The notes beneath the pieces are model-generated. The model was not told where the DNA came from. It saw nothing but the letters and a program-made list of their open reading frames with translations, and searched no databases. Shown here piece by piece: positions 15,835 through 23,545 of a DNA stretch of 33,942 bases. The stretch's first letter is position 1. Every line of letters begins with the position of its first letter. Source of the DNA: Chloroflexota bacterium (lineage in GTDB: Bacteria > Chloroflexota > Anaerolineae > Aggregatilineales > Phototrophicaceae). The stretch is taken from assembly GCA_014338005.1 (NCBI GenBank), contig QUBZ01000048.1, positions 1 through 33,942 on the forward strand, read 5' to 3'. The position numbers and the translations under genes are program-made.

Positions 15835-16326
15835 TCACCATCCGAGTGTCCCTGGGCCGCCCTTGAACGGGCCTATAATGTCGGACGTAATCCAGCCACC
15901 ATAGAATTCACCTTCCTGCGCCGTCACGCGCTCGTCGTCCACATAGCAGACATCCATCTTGCCAGGATACACAGCCAGATAGTTTTTGATGGCCTCGTAG
16001 CCGGGGTTGGGGTCGGGGTAACTCCAGGCGGCGTTTTCGGCACGGCGCTCGCCCACCGTGATCGTCCAGTAGGCTGCTGTGCCTTTGAACTCGCAGAACG
16101 TCCGGCGATTGGTGGGGCTGAAAAACGCCATCATTACATCCGGCGGCGGGATGTAATATACGGGTGGGTGGCTGGTTTCCAGCACGCGCAGCGCCTGCGT
16201 GGTGACGGCAACCGTCTGACCGTTGAAGACTACGCGGATACGTTTGGTGGTCGGCTCGACACGCGGCGGTCGCGGATAGTCCCAGACGGATTCTTGCCCG
16301 GCGCCGGGTTGGATACGTTTGAACAT
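15835..16326 (-). CDS. DUF427 domain protein
   Basis: The 163-residue protein matches the DUF427 family over most of its length: PRPPRVEPTTKRIRVVFNGQTVA, then ALRVLETSHPPVYYIPPPDV, FCEFKGTAAYWTI and KMDVCYVDDERVTAQEGEFYGGWIT. Members have a small beta-rich fold. Their biochemical function is not established. The ATG follows AAGGAG at 8 bases spacing. It lies 40 bases downstream of the alpha/beta hydrolase gene on the same strand, so the two may be cotranscribed, and a terminator follows it. Confidence 0.92.
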   Translation of the reverse strand: MFKRIQPGAGQESVWDYPRPPRVEPTTKRIRVVFNGQTVAVTTQALRVLETSHPPVYYIPPPDVMMAFFSPTNRRTFCEFKGTAAYWTITVGERRAENAAWSYPDPNPGYEAIKNYLAVYPGKMDVCYVDDERVTAQEGEFYGGWITSDIIGPFKGGPGTLGW

Positions 16327-16365
16327 TGTTTATCTCCTTTAGAAATGATTGAACAGCAGGGCATT

Positions 16366-17100
16366 TCACGGCGCTTGCAGGCTCGCCAGTAGTTCAACCG
16401 TCACCGCCACTACCTGCGCGCGTTGCTCATCGGCACTGATGGTGGCTTCGTTGTCGCCGGGCTGCAAGCCATAGCTGCCAAAGCCGCTGTGGTTGCCGCC
16501 TTCGATGGCTGCCCAGCGTGTGCCGGGCGGCATCAGCGCCCGCGAATTTTGCAGGCTTTCGGCGTTCGCCACACCGTCCCGCGTGCCATAAATCGAGACG
16601 GCTGCTAGTGGTTTTTGCGACAGGTCTATATCTGGGTAGGATGCCCACAGCACCAACCCGGCGACCGGGCTAGCTTGGGCGTAACGCGCCGCCATCGCGC
16701 CGCCGAGAGAATGGCCGCCCACCGCCCAGGTTTGGATGTTCGGGAAGGCCGCCTGTACATCTGCCGCCGCATTCACGCCGAAGATCGCCAGATTAAGCGG
16801 CATGGGGACGATGACCGCCAGATAACCCTGGGCGGCAATGTCCCGCACCAGCGGTGCGTAGGCACGGGCATCCACACGCCCGCCGGGGTAAAAAATGAAG
16901 CCTGTAGATGGTTCGCCTGCCGCCGGCTGGAAAATCATCCAGCCGTTCTGCTCCGTGACCTGCACCAGTTCATCTGGCTGCAAGGCTGCGCTGGCCTCAG
17001 CGGTGGCGGCCAGCGGCGTGCCCGCCCAGATCACAAAACCGGCTGCGCCGACGACCAGCGCGCCGATCAGCCCAACGAGAATCCATTTTAATTTTTGCAT
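16366..17100 (-). CDS. Membrane-anchored alpha/beta hydrolase
   Basis: From the ATG at 17100 the product has 244 residues, with an N-terminal anchor (5-27; WILVGLIGALVVGAAGFVIWAG) that would place the enzyme outside the membrane. The triad is readable: Ser131 in GGHSLGG, Asp175 in YGTRDGVAN and His204 in EGGNHSGFG. The fold starts at TGFIFYPGGRVDARAYAPLVRDIA, where YPGG supplies the oxyanion region. The type resembles the small alpha/beta hydrolases of the dienelactone-hydrolase-like group; the substrate is unknown. Upstream frames to 17181 lack a ribosome site, and the chosen ATG gives a normal anchor. It is probably transcribed with the DUF427 gene 39 bases downstream. Confidence 0.9.
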   Translation of the reverse strand: MQKLKWILVGLIGALVVGAAGFVIWAGTPLAATAEASAALQPDELVQVTEQNGWMIFQPAAGEPSTGFIFYPGGRVDARAYAPLVRDIAAQGYLAVIVPMPLNLAIFGVNAAADVQAAFPNIQTWAVGGHSLGGAMAARYAQASPVAGLVLWASYPDIDLSQKPLAAVSIYGTRDGVANAESLQNSRALMPPGTRWAAIEGGNHSGFGSYGLQPGDNEATISADEQRAQVVAVTVELLASLQAP

Positions 17101-17422
17101 GGTATTAAGCCGGCCTCTGGTCTGTAATACCCATTTCCGGGTGCGCTGAATAAAATGCCTTGATTGCTCGTTCGGTTCCAAACCTTCCCATCTTCTTAGG
17201 GGACATGTGTCTCCATTCGGGCCGCTGCAAAATGCAGGAGACCTGGAAGCCTGTTATGCCCTGTTACAAACCTCTCTCCAAGATTTTGGGAGGGAGTAGG
17301 GGATTAGCAATCACGGTGTTAGCAAGCACAGTGAATGATAAGATTACCGGTATAACTATAGCGCAGGAGAGGGCGTGTCGGCGTATTTCTCAGCCGGTAT
17401 TCAGAAACTGCTGAACGCGCGC
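17101..17422. other. 322-base region without a supported gene
   Basis: The region lies between the stop of the TIR protein gene and the start of the hydrolase gene, both minus strand. It contains a near-palindrome GGGGACATGTGTCTCC (17199-17214) and a small CTGCA-AAA-TGCAG hairpin (17224-17236). A plus-strand frame at 17160-17414 has no ribosome site and no recognisable content. It presumably holds the hydrolase promoter and the end of the TIR transcript, but no clear terminator is seen. Confidence 0.5.
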
Positions 17423-20400
17423 TTATTTGGCGGCGCGCGGGTTGGTGCCGGTGATGCCCCAGATCAACTGGCCGAGCGGGTCGGGGTCACTCTTGCGGAA
17501 GTCCACCCACGTGCTGCCTTTGAGGAAGGCCGGGTAGTCGGGGTTGCGCGGCGCGTCCGGCAGAAAAATCAGAATCACCGGGCGCTTCAAGTCCATGAAG
17601 GTATACAGCTCGTGCTGCTGCCAGGTGCCGACTTTGTGCGCGCCGACGAAAAAGGCCATACGTTTGCTTTTTAAAATCTGCGCCTCCACCAGCGGCTGCC
17701 ACTGCTGTCCCGGCTGAAGCTCCCACTCATCCAGCCAGGGCAGGATGCCGTATTCCAGCAGCGCCTCGCCGATCTGCTTGACGCCGGGTTTGTCTGCGCC
17801 GTTGTGGCAGAAAAAGATGTCGTGGTCATCGGTCAGCCGCTTGCCCTGGATGATCGAGATGGCGCGCTGGCGCTCGCGCTGGGTATCGGCCAGCCGGTCG
17901 AGCCGTGTGACCATGGCCGTATTCATCAACACCTGGACGGCAGTGGCGCGCTCCTCATCCGTCACCAGCGAGATTTTCGTGCTGCACACCGGGCAAGGAA
18001 TCCAGTCGAATTTCATTTCGCGCCGCTTCTGGGCCTGTAGATCGGTGATGGGCGTGCCGCATTTACCGCACACCAGCGGACGCCGCCGCCGCACGCTGCC
18101 GGGGATGGCGCGCCGCATCAGGTGGGCATGGATGTATTCTTCGGTGTTTTTGCGTGTCGTTTCGGACACGCCCTCGTCGAAGTACACCCTGACTTCGGCG
18201 CGGCCTTCTTCCTTCGTCTCCAGGTACACCCGGCTGGTTCCGCCGACGGCATCCATGAAAAAAGTGGCGTTTTCATAAACATCTTTGCCGGTGAACAGCC
18301 GGCTGTTCGACAGCCGGACGGCCAGCATGGCATACACGTTTAGCACCGGCCCGTCGAAGGCGAAAATGACGGCAGGGGTTTCTATGTCGGACGGTTCGGG
18401 GGCGGGGCGCGCCGACTGCGACGGGAAGACCAGAATCGGCACGCCGTTGGCGTCTTCGTCGCGCAGGGCGATTTCGTGCTGGATGAGGTCTTCGACGGTG
18501 GCGATCAGCAGCAGCTGTTCTTCGTCCGGGTCGGCGATGCGCTCGGTTTCCGGGATGCGGAAGCGCCCGTATTTGACATCTTCCTCGACGATAGACCCCA
18601 CGCCGTCGGCTTCGTCTTTGGCGGCGGAGATCATGGCCGAAGCATAGGCGTCCAGGATTTCCGGCTGGAGCAGCACCAGGTTGCCGAAGCTGAACCGCCG
18701 GATGAGCGCCTGCGATTCCACCAGGGCAATGCAGGTTTCAAACTGCGCCCGCAAATCGTCGCTTTCTTCCGGCGCTTCCGGCAGGTGGATGAAGGTGTCG
18801 TACAGGTCGTCCACCGTGTACAGCAGGCCGCTTTTGCTTTCCCGGATGCGCGACAGGAAGTTTTTGATGGTCTGGAACAGCCAGGTGGAACTGACCTTCG
18901 GCAGCGCCTCCCAGTCAATCGCGTTCTGGATGGCGCCTTCCAGTTCCGGTACGCCGTCGCCCTGGTAGGCGCTGGTTTCAAAGTAGCGGTCGAACTTGAG
19001 CGACTGCATGACGCCAGTGATGCGCTGCCGGCTGACGCCCACGCCGCCCCGGTCAATGCGCCCGGCCACCAGGAACATCTTCAGCGGCAGATGCCCGCCC
19101 TTAAGCTGCTGGGCATGACGCAGCGCCCGCACCCAGTATTTGACGCCGGAGAAGGGGTCGGTGTCGCTTTTTACGTCGAACACCACCAGCGCCACCACCA
19201 CCTGATTGAGATGAAGCTGGTGAACCAGCCGGTAGCTGGGCTGCCCGGCCATGTCCCACAGGTAAATTTCGTGGATTTCGTTGATGCCGTTGCCGATCAC
19301 GTGTTCCCTGGCATCCAGCCGCCGGACGTGGCGGCCATGCGTGGAGATCGTGCCGGTGACGGGCTGTTTGAGCAGCGCGTCGGCCAGGCCGGTTTTGCCC
19401 ACGCCGCTGTCGCCCACCAGCACCACTTTGGCCGCTGTGTAACGCACCGTCGGCATGATCGAATCGGCAGCGCCCAGCACCTCGGAATGGAAGCGCCAGA
19501 CGCGCACCGCCGTGTCCGTGTCGCCCAGGGTCGCCAGCACCGGGCGGTTGGGGTGGAAGGCCAGCCCTGCCGTCCAGTAGGGCGAGGCCGGTTCTTCCAG
19601 GATTTCGACCGTCTCCCACCGGTCGCAGCGCCACAGCCGCACCGAACCGTCCATGGACTTGGATGCCAGGAACTTGCCGTCGAACGAAAACGACAGGCTG
19701 TTGACGATGCCGGTGTGGCCTTCCAGCACGCCGACCATACGCCCCCACAGCCGGATGGTCAGGTCTTGCGAGGCCGAGGCCAGGATGCTGCCGTCCGGCG
19801 ACCAGGCCAGGTCATAGACCGGCGCGGTGTGGCCTTCCAGGATGCGTTTGACGCGCCCGGTCGTCACGTCCCAGATGCGGACGGTCTGGTCTTCGGAGCA
19901 GGAGGCCAGGTCTTTGCCGTTGGGCGACCAGGCGACGCAGTGTACCGCGCCGGAGTGTCCCCGCAGCAGCGTGATTAACCGCTGGCTGGCGGCATGGCAG
20001 ATGGCAATGCTGGTATCGCCTGACCCGGAGACCAGCAGTTTGCCATCTAGCGACCAGGCTACGCTGAAGACCGTGCGGGTGTGGGCGCGATAGCTGCGCG
20101 ATTGGCCGGTGAGGAGGTGCCACAGCCACACCTTGCTGTCGCCCGACCCGGCAGCCAGCATCGAGCCATCCGGCGACCAGGCCGCGCTGGTGATGCGCTC
20201 GGTCGGGCCGCTGATGACGATCGGCTCGGCTTTGGCCGTCATGTCCCACAGCCGGATGGTTTGATCGTTGGAGGGCGTTGCCAGCGTGCGATTGTCTGGC
20301 GACCAGGCCAAGCGGTTGATTGTCTCGCTGTGTCCGGTCAGGTGGCGAAGCGGTTTCAAGGCGCTTACCCTGGGCATCTCCTCGGTTTGATCTTCATTAC

Positions 20401-20443
20401 CGTTCTGGTCGCGGTAATCGTCATCTCCTGAACGATCCGGCAT
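17423..20443 (-). CDS. WD40 - Ras-like GTPase - winged-helix-like - zinc ribbon - TIR protein
   Basis: The 1006-residue protein begins with seven WD40 units (~35-325), one propeller. A Ras/Roc-like GTPase follows (~333-510): P-loop GDSGVGKT at ~342-349, G3 DMAGQ at ~395-399 and G5 ETSA. The G4 position reads AGRID where N/TKxD is usual. Next comes a helical, possibly winged-helix region (LLYTVDDLYDTFI to NLVLLQPEILDAYASAM). A zinc ribbon uses CGKC (~791-794) and CPVC (~815-818). The last ~135 residues are a TIR domain: DHDIFFCHNGADKP, LLEYGILPWLDEWELQPGQQW, SKRMAFFVGAHKVGTW. TIR domains signal by cleaving NAD or by assembling. The layout (sensor, nucleotide switch, effector) suggests a defence or stress switch; the trigger is unknown. 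It has its own promoter. Confidence 0.88.
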   Translation of the reverse strand: MPDRSGDDDYRDQNGNEDQTEEMPRVSALKPLRHLTGHSETINRLAWSPDNRTLATPSNDQTIRLWDMTAKAEPIVISGPTERITSAAWSPDGSMLAAGSGDSKVWLWHLLTGQSRSYRAHTRTVFSVAWSLDGKLLVSGSGDTSIAICHAASQRLITLLRGHSGAVHCVAWSPNGKDLASCSEDQTVRIWDVTTGRVKRILEGHTAPVYDLAWSPDGSILASASQDLTIRLWGRMVGVLEGHTGIVNSLSFSFDGKFLASKSMDGSVRLWRCDRWETVEILEEPASPYWTAGLAFHPNRPVLATLGDTDTAVRVWRFHSEVLGAADSIMPTVRYTAAKVVLVGDSGVGKTGLADALLKQPVTGTISTHGRHVRRLDAREHVIGNGINEIHEIYLWDMAGQPSYRLVHQLHLNQVVVALVVFDVKSDTDPFSGVKYWVRALRHAQQLKGGHLPLKMFLVAGRIDRGGVGVSRQRITGVMQSLKFDRYFETSAYQGDGVPELEGAIQNAIDWEALPKVSSTWLFQTIKNFLSRIRESKSGLLYTVDDLYDTFIHLPEAPEESDDLRAQFETCIALVESQALIRRFSFGNLVLLQPEILDAYASAMISAAKDEADGVGSIVEEDVKYGRFRIPETERIADPDEEQLLLIATVEDLIQHEIALRDEDANGVPILVFPSQSARPAPEPSDIETPAVIFAFDGPVLNVYAMLAVRLSNSRLFTGKDVYENATFFMDAVGGTSRVYLETKEEGRAEVRVYFDEGVSETTRKNTEEYIHAHLMRRAIPGSVRRRRPLVCGKCGTPITDLQAQKRREMKFDWIPCPVCSTKISLVTDEERATAVQVLMNTAMVTRLDRLADTQRERQRAISIIQGKRLTDDHDIFFCHNGADKPGVKQIGEALLEYGILPWLDEWELQPGQQWQPLVEAQILKSKRMAFFVGAHKVGTWQQHELYTFMDLKRPVILIFLPDAPRNPDYPAFLKGSTWVDFRKSDPDPLGQLIWGITGTNPRAAK

Positions 20444-20474
20444 AACCCCCCGCTTTAATCAGTATTTCGGCAGC

Positions 20475-20510
20475 CGCGCTGCGCGTATCCCGGACAATCC
20501 ACGCAGCGCG
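20475..20510 (-). promoter_or_regulatory. Inverted repeat in the leader of the TIR protein gene
   Basis: CGCGCTGCG (20475-20483) and CGCAGCGCG (20502-20510) are perfectly complementary across an 18-base spacer. The element lies just downstream of the promoter and 32 bases before the ATG. It could bind a dimeric regulator or fold in the mRNA leader. It is not followed by T residues. Confidence 0.5.
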
Positions 20511-20533
20511 CATAACATAATGATTTGAATTAT

Positions 20534-20562
20534 ATTATAACGCCTTCGTAACCACCGGCCAA
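20534..20562 (-). promoter_or_regulatory. Promoter of the WD40-GTPase-TIR gene
   Basis: TTGGCC (20562-20557) and a perfect TATAAT (20539-20534) are 17 bases apart in minus-strand sense. The gene therefore appears to be expressed on its own, with a leader of about 85 bases that includes the inverted repeat at 20475-20510. Confidence 0.55.
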
Positions 20563-20575
20563 CCTACAGGGCCTC

Positions 20576-21004
20576 TTACATATCCTCAAAAGCGGAAATT
20601 CGCCCCCGCCAATCGTCCGGGATGGGGACAGAAAGCCCCGCCTGGTAATCAAACGCCACCAGCACGATCACCCCCGATGCTGCCACCGCCGCCGCGCCGT
20701 CCCGCTCGCGCGCGATCAGGTGTTCCACGTCGAAACTCTTATGTCCCAAACGGCAGCAGCGTGTGTACACCCGTACGGCGGAGTCGCTCAAATCCAGCGG
20801 CAGCCGGTATTCCACCGTCGCCTTCGCCATGATCGGCCCGACCGTCCCCGACAGCCCGTTCCACAACCCCAACTGGCGGAAATAATGCACCCGCGCCGTC
20901 TCCATATAGGTCAGGTATTTGGCGTTGTTGACGTGTCCCATCGCGTCCAGGTCGCCAAAGCGAATTTCGATTTCGACGCCGTGCCGGAAGCCGTCCCATT
21001 CCAT
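20576..21004 (-). CDS. Acyl-CoA thioesterase of the 4HBT (YbgC/FadM-like) family
   Basis: The 142-residue hotdog-fold protein has the signature of this family near its start: IRFGDLDAMGHVNNAKYLTYMETAR, with the catalytic Asp in GDLDAMGHVNN. Later segments, AKATVEYRLPLDLSD and CRLGHKSFDVEHLI, fit the central strand and helix. Such enzymes hydrolyse acyl-CoA thioesters; YbgC-like members act on short or medium chains, but chain length cannot be read here. A GGGGA ribosome site precedes the ATG by 10 bases. It lies upstream of the TIR gene, which has its own promoter in the gap, and is divergent from the FolC-like gene. Confidence 0.9.
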   Translation of the reverse strand: MEWDGFRHGVEIEIRFGDLDAMGHVNNAKYLTYMETARVHYFRQLGLWNGLSGTVGPIMAKATVEYRLPLDLSDSAVRVYTRCCRLGHKSFDVEHLIARERDGAAAVAASGVIVLVAFDYQAGLSVPIPDDWRGRISAFEDM

Positions 21005-21192
21005 CGTCGTTCATTCCCCTTTCACGGGCATTACGCCCCTGCGCCGATATTATGAATTTGCGGTTTTGATAATAACAGAAATGCGACGCGCGGGGGATTG
21101 TGCGGCAGCGGCGGTGCGGCATGGTCTGGCGGAACGGCGCAAAACAGGCACAATTAAGACCAGATTATCGGACTGAATCAAGGCGCGTCACC

Positions 21193-22557
21193 ATGCGATT
21201 TTCTGACGAAGGCGAAGCGATTACCTACATCTTCCGTTCGATGCGTAAACTGCGCGGTGTCCAGCGCGGGCCGGACGAAAACATGCGCGACACCGGCCCG
21301 ACGCGCCGCCTGCTGCACGCTGCAGGCCTGCTGGATACCCCCCGCGAGTACGCCGTCGTCACCGGCAGCAAGGGCAAAGGCTCGACCACCGCCATCACCG
21401 CTAAGCTGCTTCAGCACCTCGGCCACCGCACCGGCATGATTACCAGCCCGCATCTGGTCAGCTGGAGGGAACGCATCCGCGTGGACGGCCAGGCTATCCC
21501 GGATGCCGACCTGCGCCGCATCCTGGGCGATTTGGCGCCGGACATAGATGCGATTGAGGACACGCTGACCGGGCAGCAGTATTTCAGCCCGCAGGGCATT
21601 TTTCTGGCGGTGGCGCTGCGCTGGTTCGACGAGCTGGGCGTCAGCGCGGCGGTGCTGGAAGTGGGGCGCGGCGGGCGCTATGACGACATCGCCGTTGTGC
21701 CGAACAAACTGTCGCTGTTCACGCCGATTCTGCTGGAACATCCCCAGCAGCTTGGGCCGACTCCGGCGCGCATCGCCTGGCACAAGGCCGGTATCATCAA
21801 ACCCTACAGCTACGCCTACAGCGTGCCGCAGCCGCCGGACGTGCTGGATGTGCTGCAAGCCGAAGCCGACACCCAGGGCGCGGAATTTAACTGGATTGCG
21901 CCCAAAGACCTGGGCGAATACCTCGGCCCGACGGCGGACGGCAGGGGAATCCGTATGGAACTGGGGCGCTACGGCGAGGTATCGCTTTCGCTGCTGGGGC
22001 GCTACGAAATCATGAACGCCACGCTGGCCGTGATCGGCGCGGGCAACCTGCACGGGCGGCTGGCGGGCATCCCGCATGGTTCGCCAGAGTATGTGGAGCG
22101 GATTCGCGCCGGGCTGGCGGGCGTGTTCTGGCCGGGGCGCTGCCACCGTCTGCAAGATCACCCGACAGTGTTCGTGGACGGCGCGATCACCGTGCCGTCG
22201 GCACAGTCGTTTTTAGAAAGCGTCGCGCCTTACACCAGCCGCCCGACGGTCATCATCGCCGGTGTGCCGCAAGACCGCGATTATCCGGGCGTATACGCCG
22301 CGCTGGCCCCCGCCTGTGATGCCCTCATCCTGACGCACAGCACGATCAACGATAAGGTGGTGTTTCCGCCGCCGGAAGTGGCGCTGGCGGCGGCGCGGCA
22401 GGTTTACCCCGGCGCGGAATATGCCGATACGCTGCCGGCGGCCTTCGAGCGGGCGCGGGCGCTGGCCGGGACGGACGGCACGATTTTGATGGCCGTCGCG
22501 CAGCCGCTGGTGGGCGAAGCCATGCTGATGTGGGGGCTGTCCTTTGAAACTATTTAA
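21193..22557 (+). CDS. folC: FolC-like Mur ligase (folylpolyglutamate synthase / dihydrofolate synthase family)
   Basis: From the ATG at 21193 (AAGG upstream) the product has 454 residues, close to the family norm. The ATP-binding loop is TGSKGKGSTT (after REYAVV), followed by the diagnostic GMITSPHLVSWRERIRVDGQ segment of FolC proteins. Central Mur-ligase motifs are FDELGVSAAVLEVGRGGRYDDI, with the Mg-binding Glu, and HKAGIIKP. The C-terminal domain starts near FWPGRCHRLQDHPTVFVDGAIT. FolC adds glutamate to folates and, in many bacteria, to dihydropteroate. The usual FolC DGAHNP motif is replaced by DGAITVPS, which leaves the exact substrate less certain. Three upstream in-frame ATG/GTG codons lack ribosome sites. 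The 73-residue gene follows after 81 bases. Confidence 0.85.
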   Translation: MRFSDEGEAITYIFRSMRKLRGVQRGPDENMRDTGPTRRLLHAAGLLDTPREYAVVTGSKGKGSTTAITAKLLQHLGHRTGMITSPHLVSWRERIRVDGQAIPDADLRRILGDLAPDIDAIEDTLTGQQYFSPQGIFLAVALRWFDELGVSAAVLEVGRGGRYDDIAVVPNKLSLFTPILLEHPQQLGPTPARIAWHKAGIIKPYSYAYSVPQPPDVLDVLQAEADTQGAEFNWIAPKDLGEYLGPTADGRGIRMELGRYGEVSLSLLGRYEIMNATLAVIGAGNLHGRLAGIPHGSPEYVERIRAGLAGVFWPGRCHRLQDHPTVFVDGAITVPSAQSFLESVAPYTSRPTVIIAGVPQDRDYPGVYAALAPACDALILTHSTINDKVVFPPPEVALAAARQVYPGAEYADTLPAAFERARALAGTDGTILMAVAQPLVGEAMLMWGLSFETI

Positions 22558-22638
22558 CTGCTTGCGTCATGCGGGACATTTTCCTGTTATGATTGGTGTA
22601 GAGCATGTATCCGGCCTGAGATAAAAGGGGACGAGACG

Positions 22639-22860
22639 TTGAGTCTGCTGCGCCGTATTGAACGAAACCGACTGCCGCAGGTGGGCGAAGTGGTCAGAAT
22701 CTTCCAGCACGGGCGGCTGATCGCCAGCGGGCGGGTCATCTGTTCGGATCGCCAGTTCGTTTCGGTTGCGGGCAAGGGTATTGTAGACCTGGATACCGAT
22801 GAACTGCGGCGCGGCCTCAACGACGGCAGCATTCGCATCGAGCGCGAAGTGAACTTTTAA
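22639..22860 (+). CDS. Small 73-residue protein of unknown function
   Basis: The start is TTG, supported by AAAGGGGA at about 8 bases spacing, so initiation looks genuine and possibly deliberately weak. The product is a short, charged, beta-rich protein: VGEVVRIFQHGRLIASGRVICSDRQFVSVAGKGIVDLDTDELRRGL. The alternation of short hydrophobic strands and turns suggests an SH3-like barrel, but I do not recognise the family. It sits between the FolC-like and GntR genes on the same strand, with 12 bases between its stop and the GntR start, and is likely cotranscribed with the latter. Confidence 0.72.
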   Translation: MSLLRRIERNRLPQVGEVVRIFQHGRLIASGRVICSDRQFVSVAGKGIVDLDTDELRRGLNDGSIRIEREVNF

Positions 22861-22872
22861 GAACTAAGAACG

Positions 22873-23541
22873 ATGACCTCCGCCACCCGCGCGGCTGCCC
22901 TGGCCGACCAACTCCGCGATGCCATTCGCAGCGGCGTTTACGTCTGCGGCGAACGGCTGGTCGAACTGACGCTTTCGCAGCAGATGAACGTCAGCCAGAA
23001 CACCGTGCGCGACGCGCTGTACATCCTGCAAGACGAAGGGTGGGTGGTCAAACAGGCGCGGCGGGGTGTTTTCGTGCGCGCCTTCAGCCCGGATGAAGCG
23101 ACCGAGGTTTACGCGCTGTGGGCGGCGGTGGAAGGGCTGGCGCTGCGCTGGGCCGTCGAATCGCTGACCAAAGGCGGACTCAACGGCTTGCAGCGCATCC
23201 TCAAACAGGCGCGCAATTTGGCGCTCACCGGCGACGTGCGCCGCTCCACCGAGGCGCTGCTGCTGCTGCACGCAAATATCGGCGCGCTGGCGGGCCGCCC
23301 GCAGACCGCCGACCTGCTGGCCCGCCTCCGCAACCAGGTTCACCTGCTGGAGATCGTGCGGCATATGCGCGCGCCGCGCAGCCAGCACGCCCAGAGCGCG
23401 CAGATCATCCTGTACGAAAAACTGGTGTCGCTGATGGCCGCCGGCGCTGCCGAGGACGCGCAGCAGCTGCTGGAATATCTGATTAAAACCGACTGCGAAA
23501 CTCTGCTGCCGGCGCTCAACTACGGAAACACAACGCGCTAA
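22873..23541 (+). CDS. GntR-family (FadR/FCD-type) transcriptional regulator
   Basis: The 222-residue protein has a winged helix at the N-terminus (residues ~5-70): LADQLRDAIRSGVYVCGERLVE, TLSQQMNVSQNTVRDALYILQDEGWV and RRGVFVRAF. The rest is all-helical and matches the FCD ligand-binding domain in arrangement (EVYALWAAVEGLALRWAVE, LLLLHANIGALAGRP, AAGAAEDAQQLLEYLI). The usual FCD metal ligands are not all obvious: the first position often holds Asp/His, and here HANIGALAG is the nearest match. These regulators sense small carboxylates or other metabolites. The gene follows the 73-residue ORF and converges on the cyclase operon with only four bases between stops, so antisense interference between the two transcripts is possible. 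Confidence 0.9.
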   Translation: MTSATRAAALADQLRDAIRSGVYVCGERLVELTLSQQMNVSQNTVRDALYILQDEGWVVKQARRGVFVRAFSPDEATEVYALWAAVEGLALRWAVESLTKGGLNGLQRILKQARNLALTGDVRRSTEALLLLHANIGALAGRPQTADLLARLRNQVHLLEIVRHMRAPRSQHAQSAQIILYEKLVSLMAAGAAEDAQQLLEYLIKTDCETLLPALNYGNTTR

Positions 23542-23545
23542 CGCT

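Noticed and set aside
17160..17414. 84-residue frame in the gap before the TIR gene end
   Set aside because: No ribosome site, no recognised content, and codon use unlike the neighbouring genes.
18476..19978. 500-residue open frame on the plus strand
   Set aside because: It is antisense to the WD40-GTPase-TIR gene, whose protein has clear domains. The frame is low-complexity and rich in His, Arg, Gly and Val, as expected from GC-rich antisense reading.
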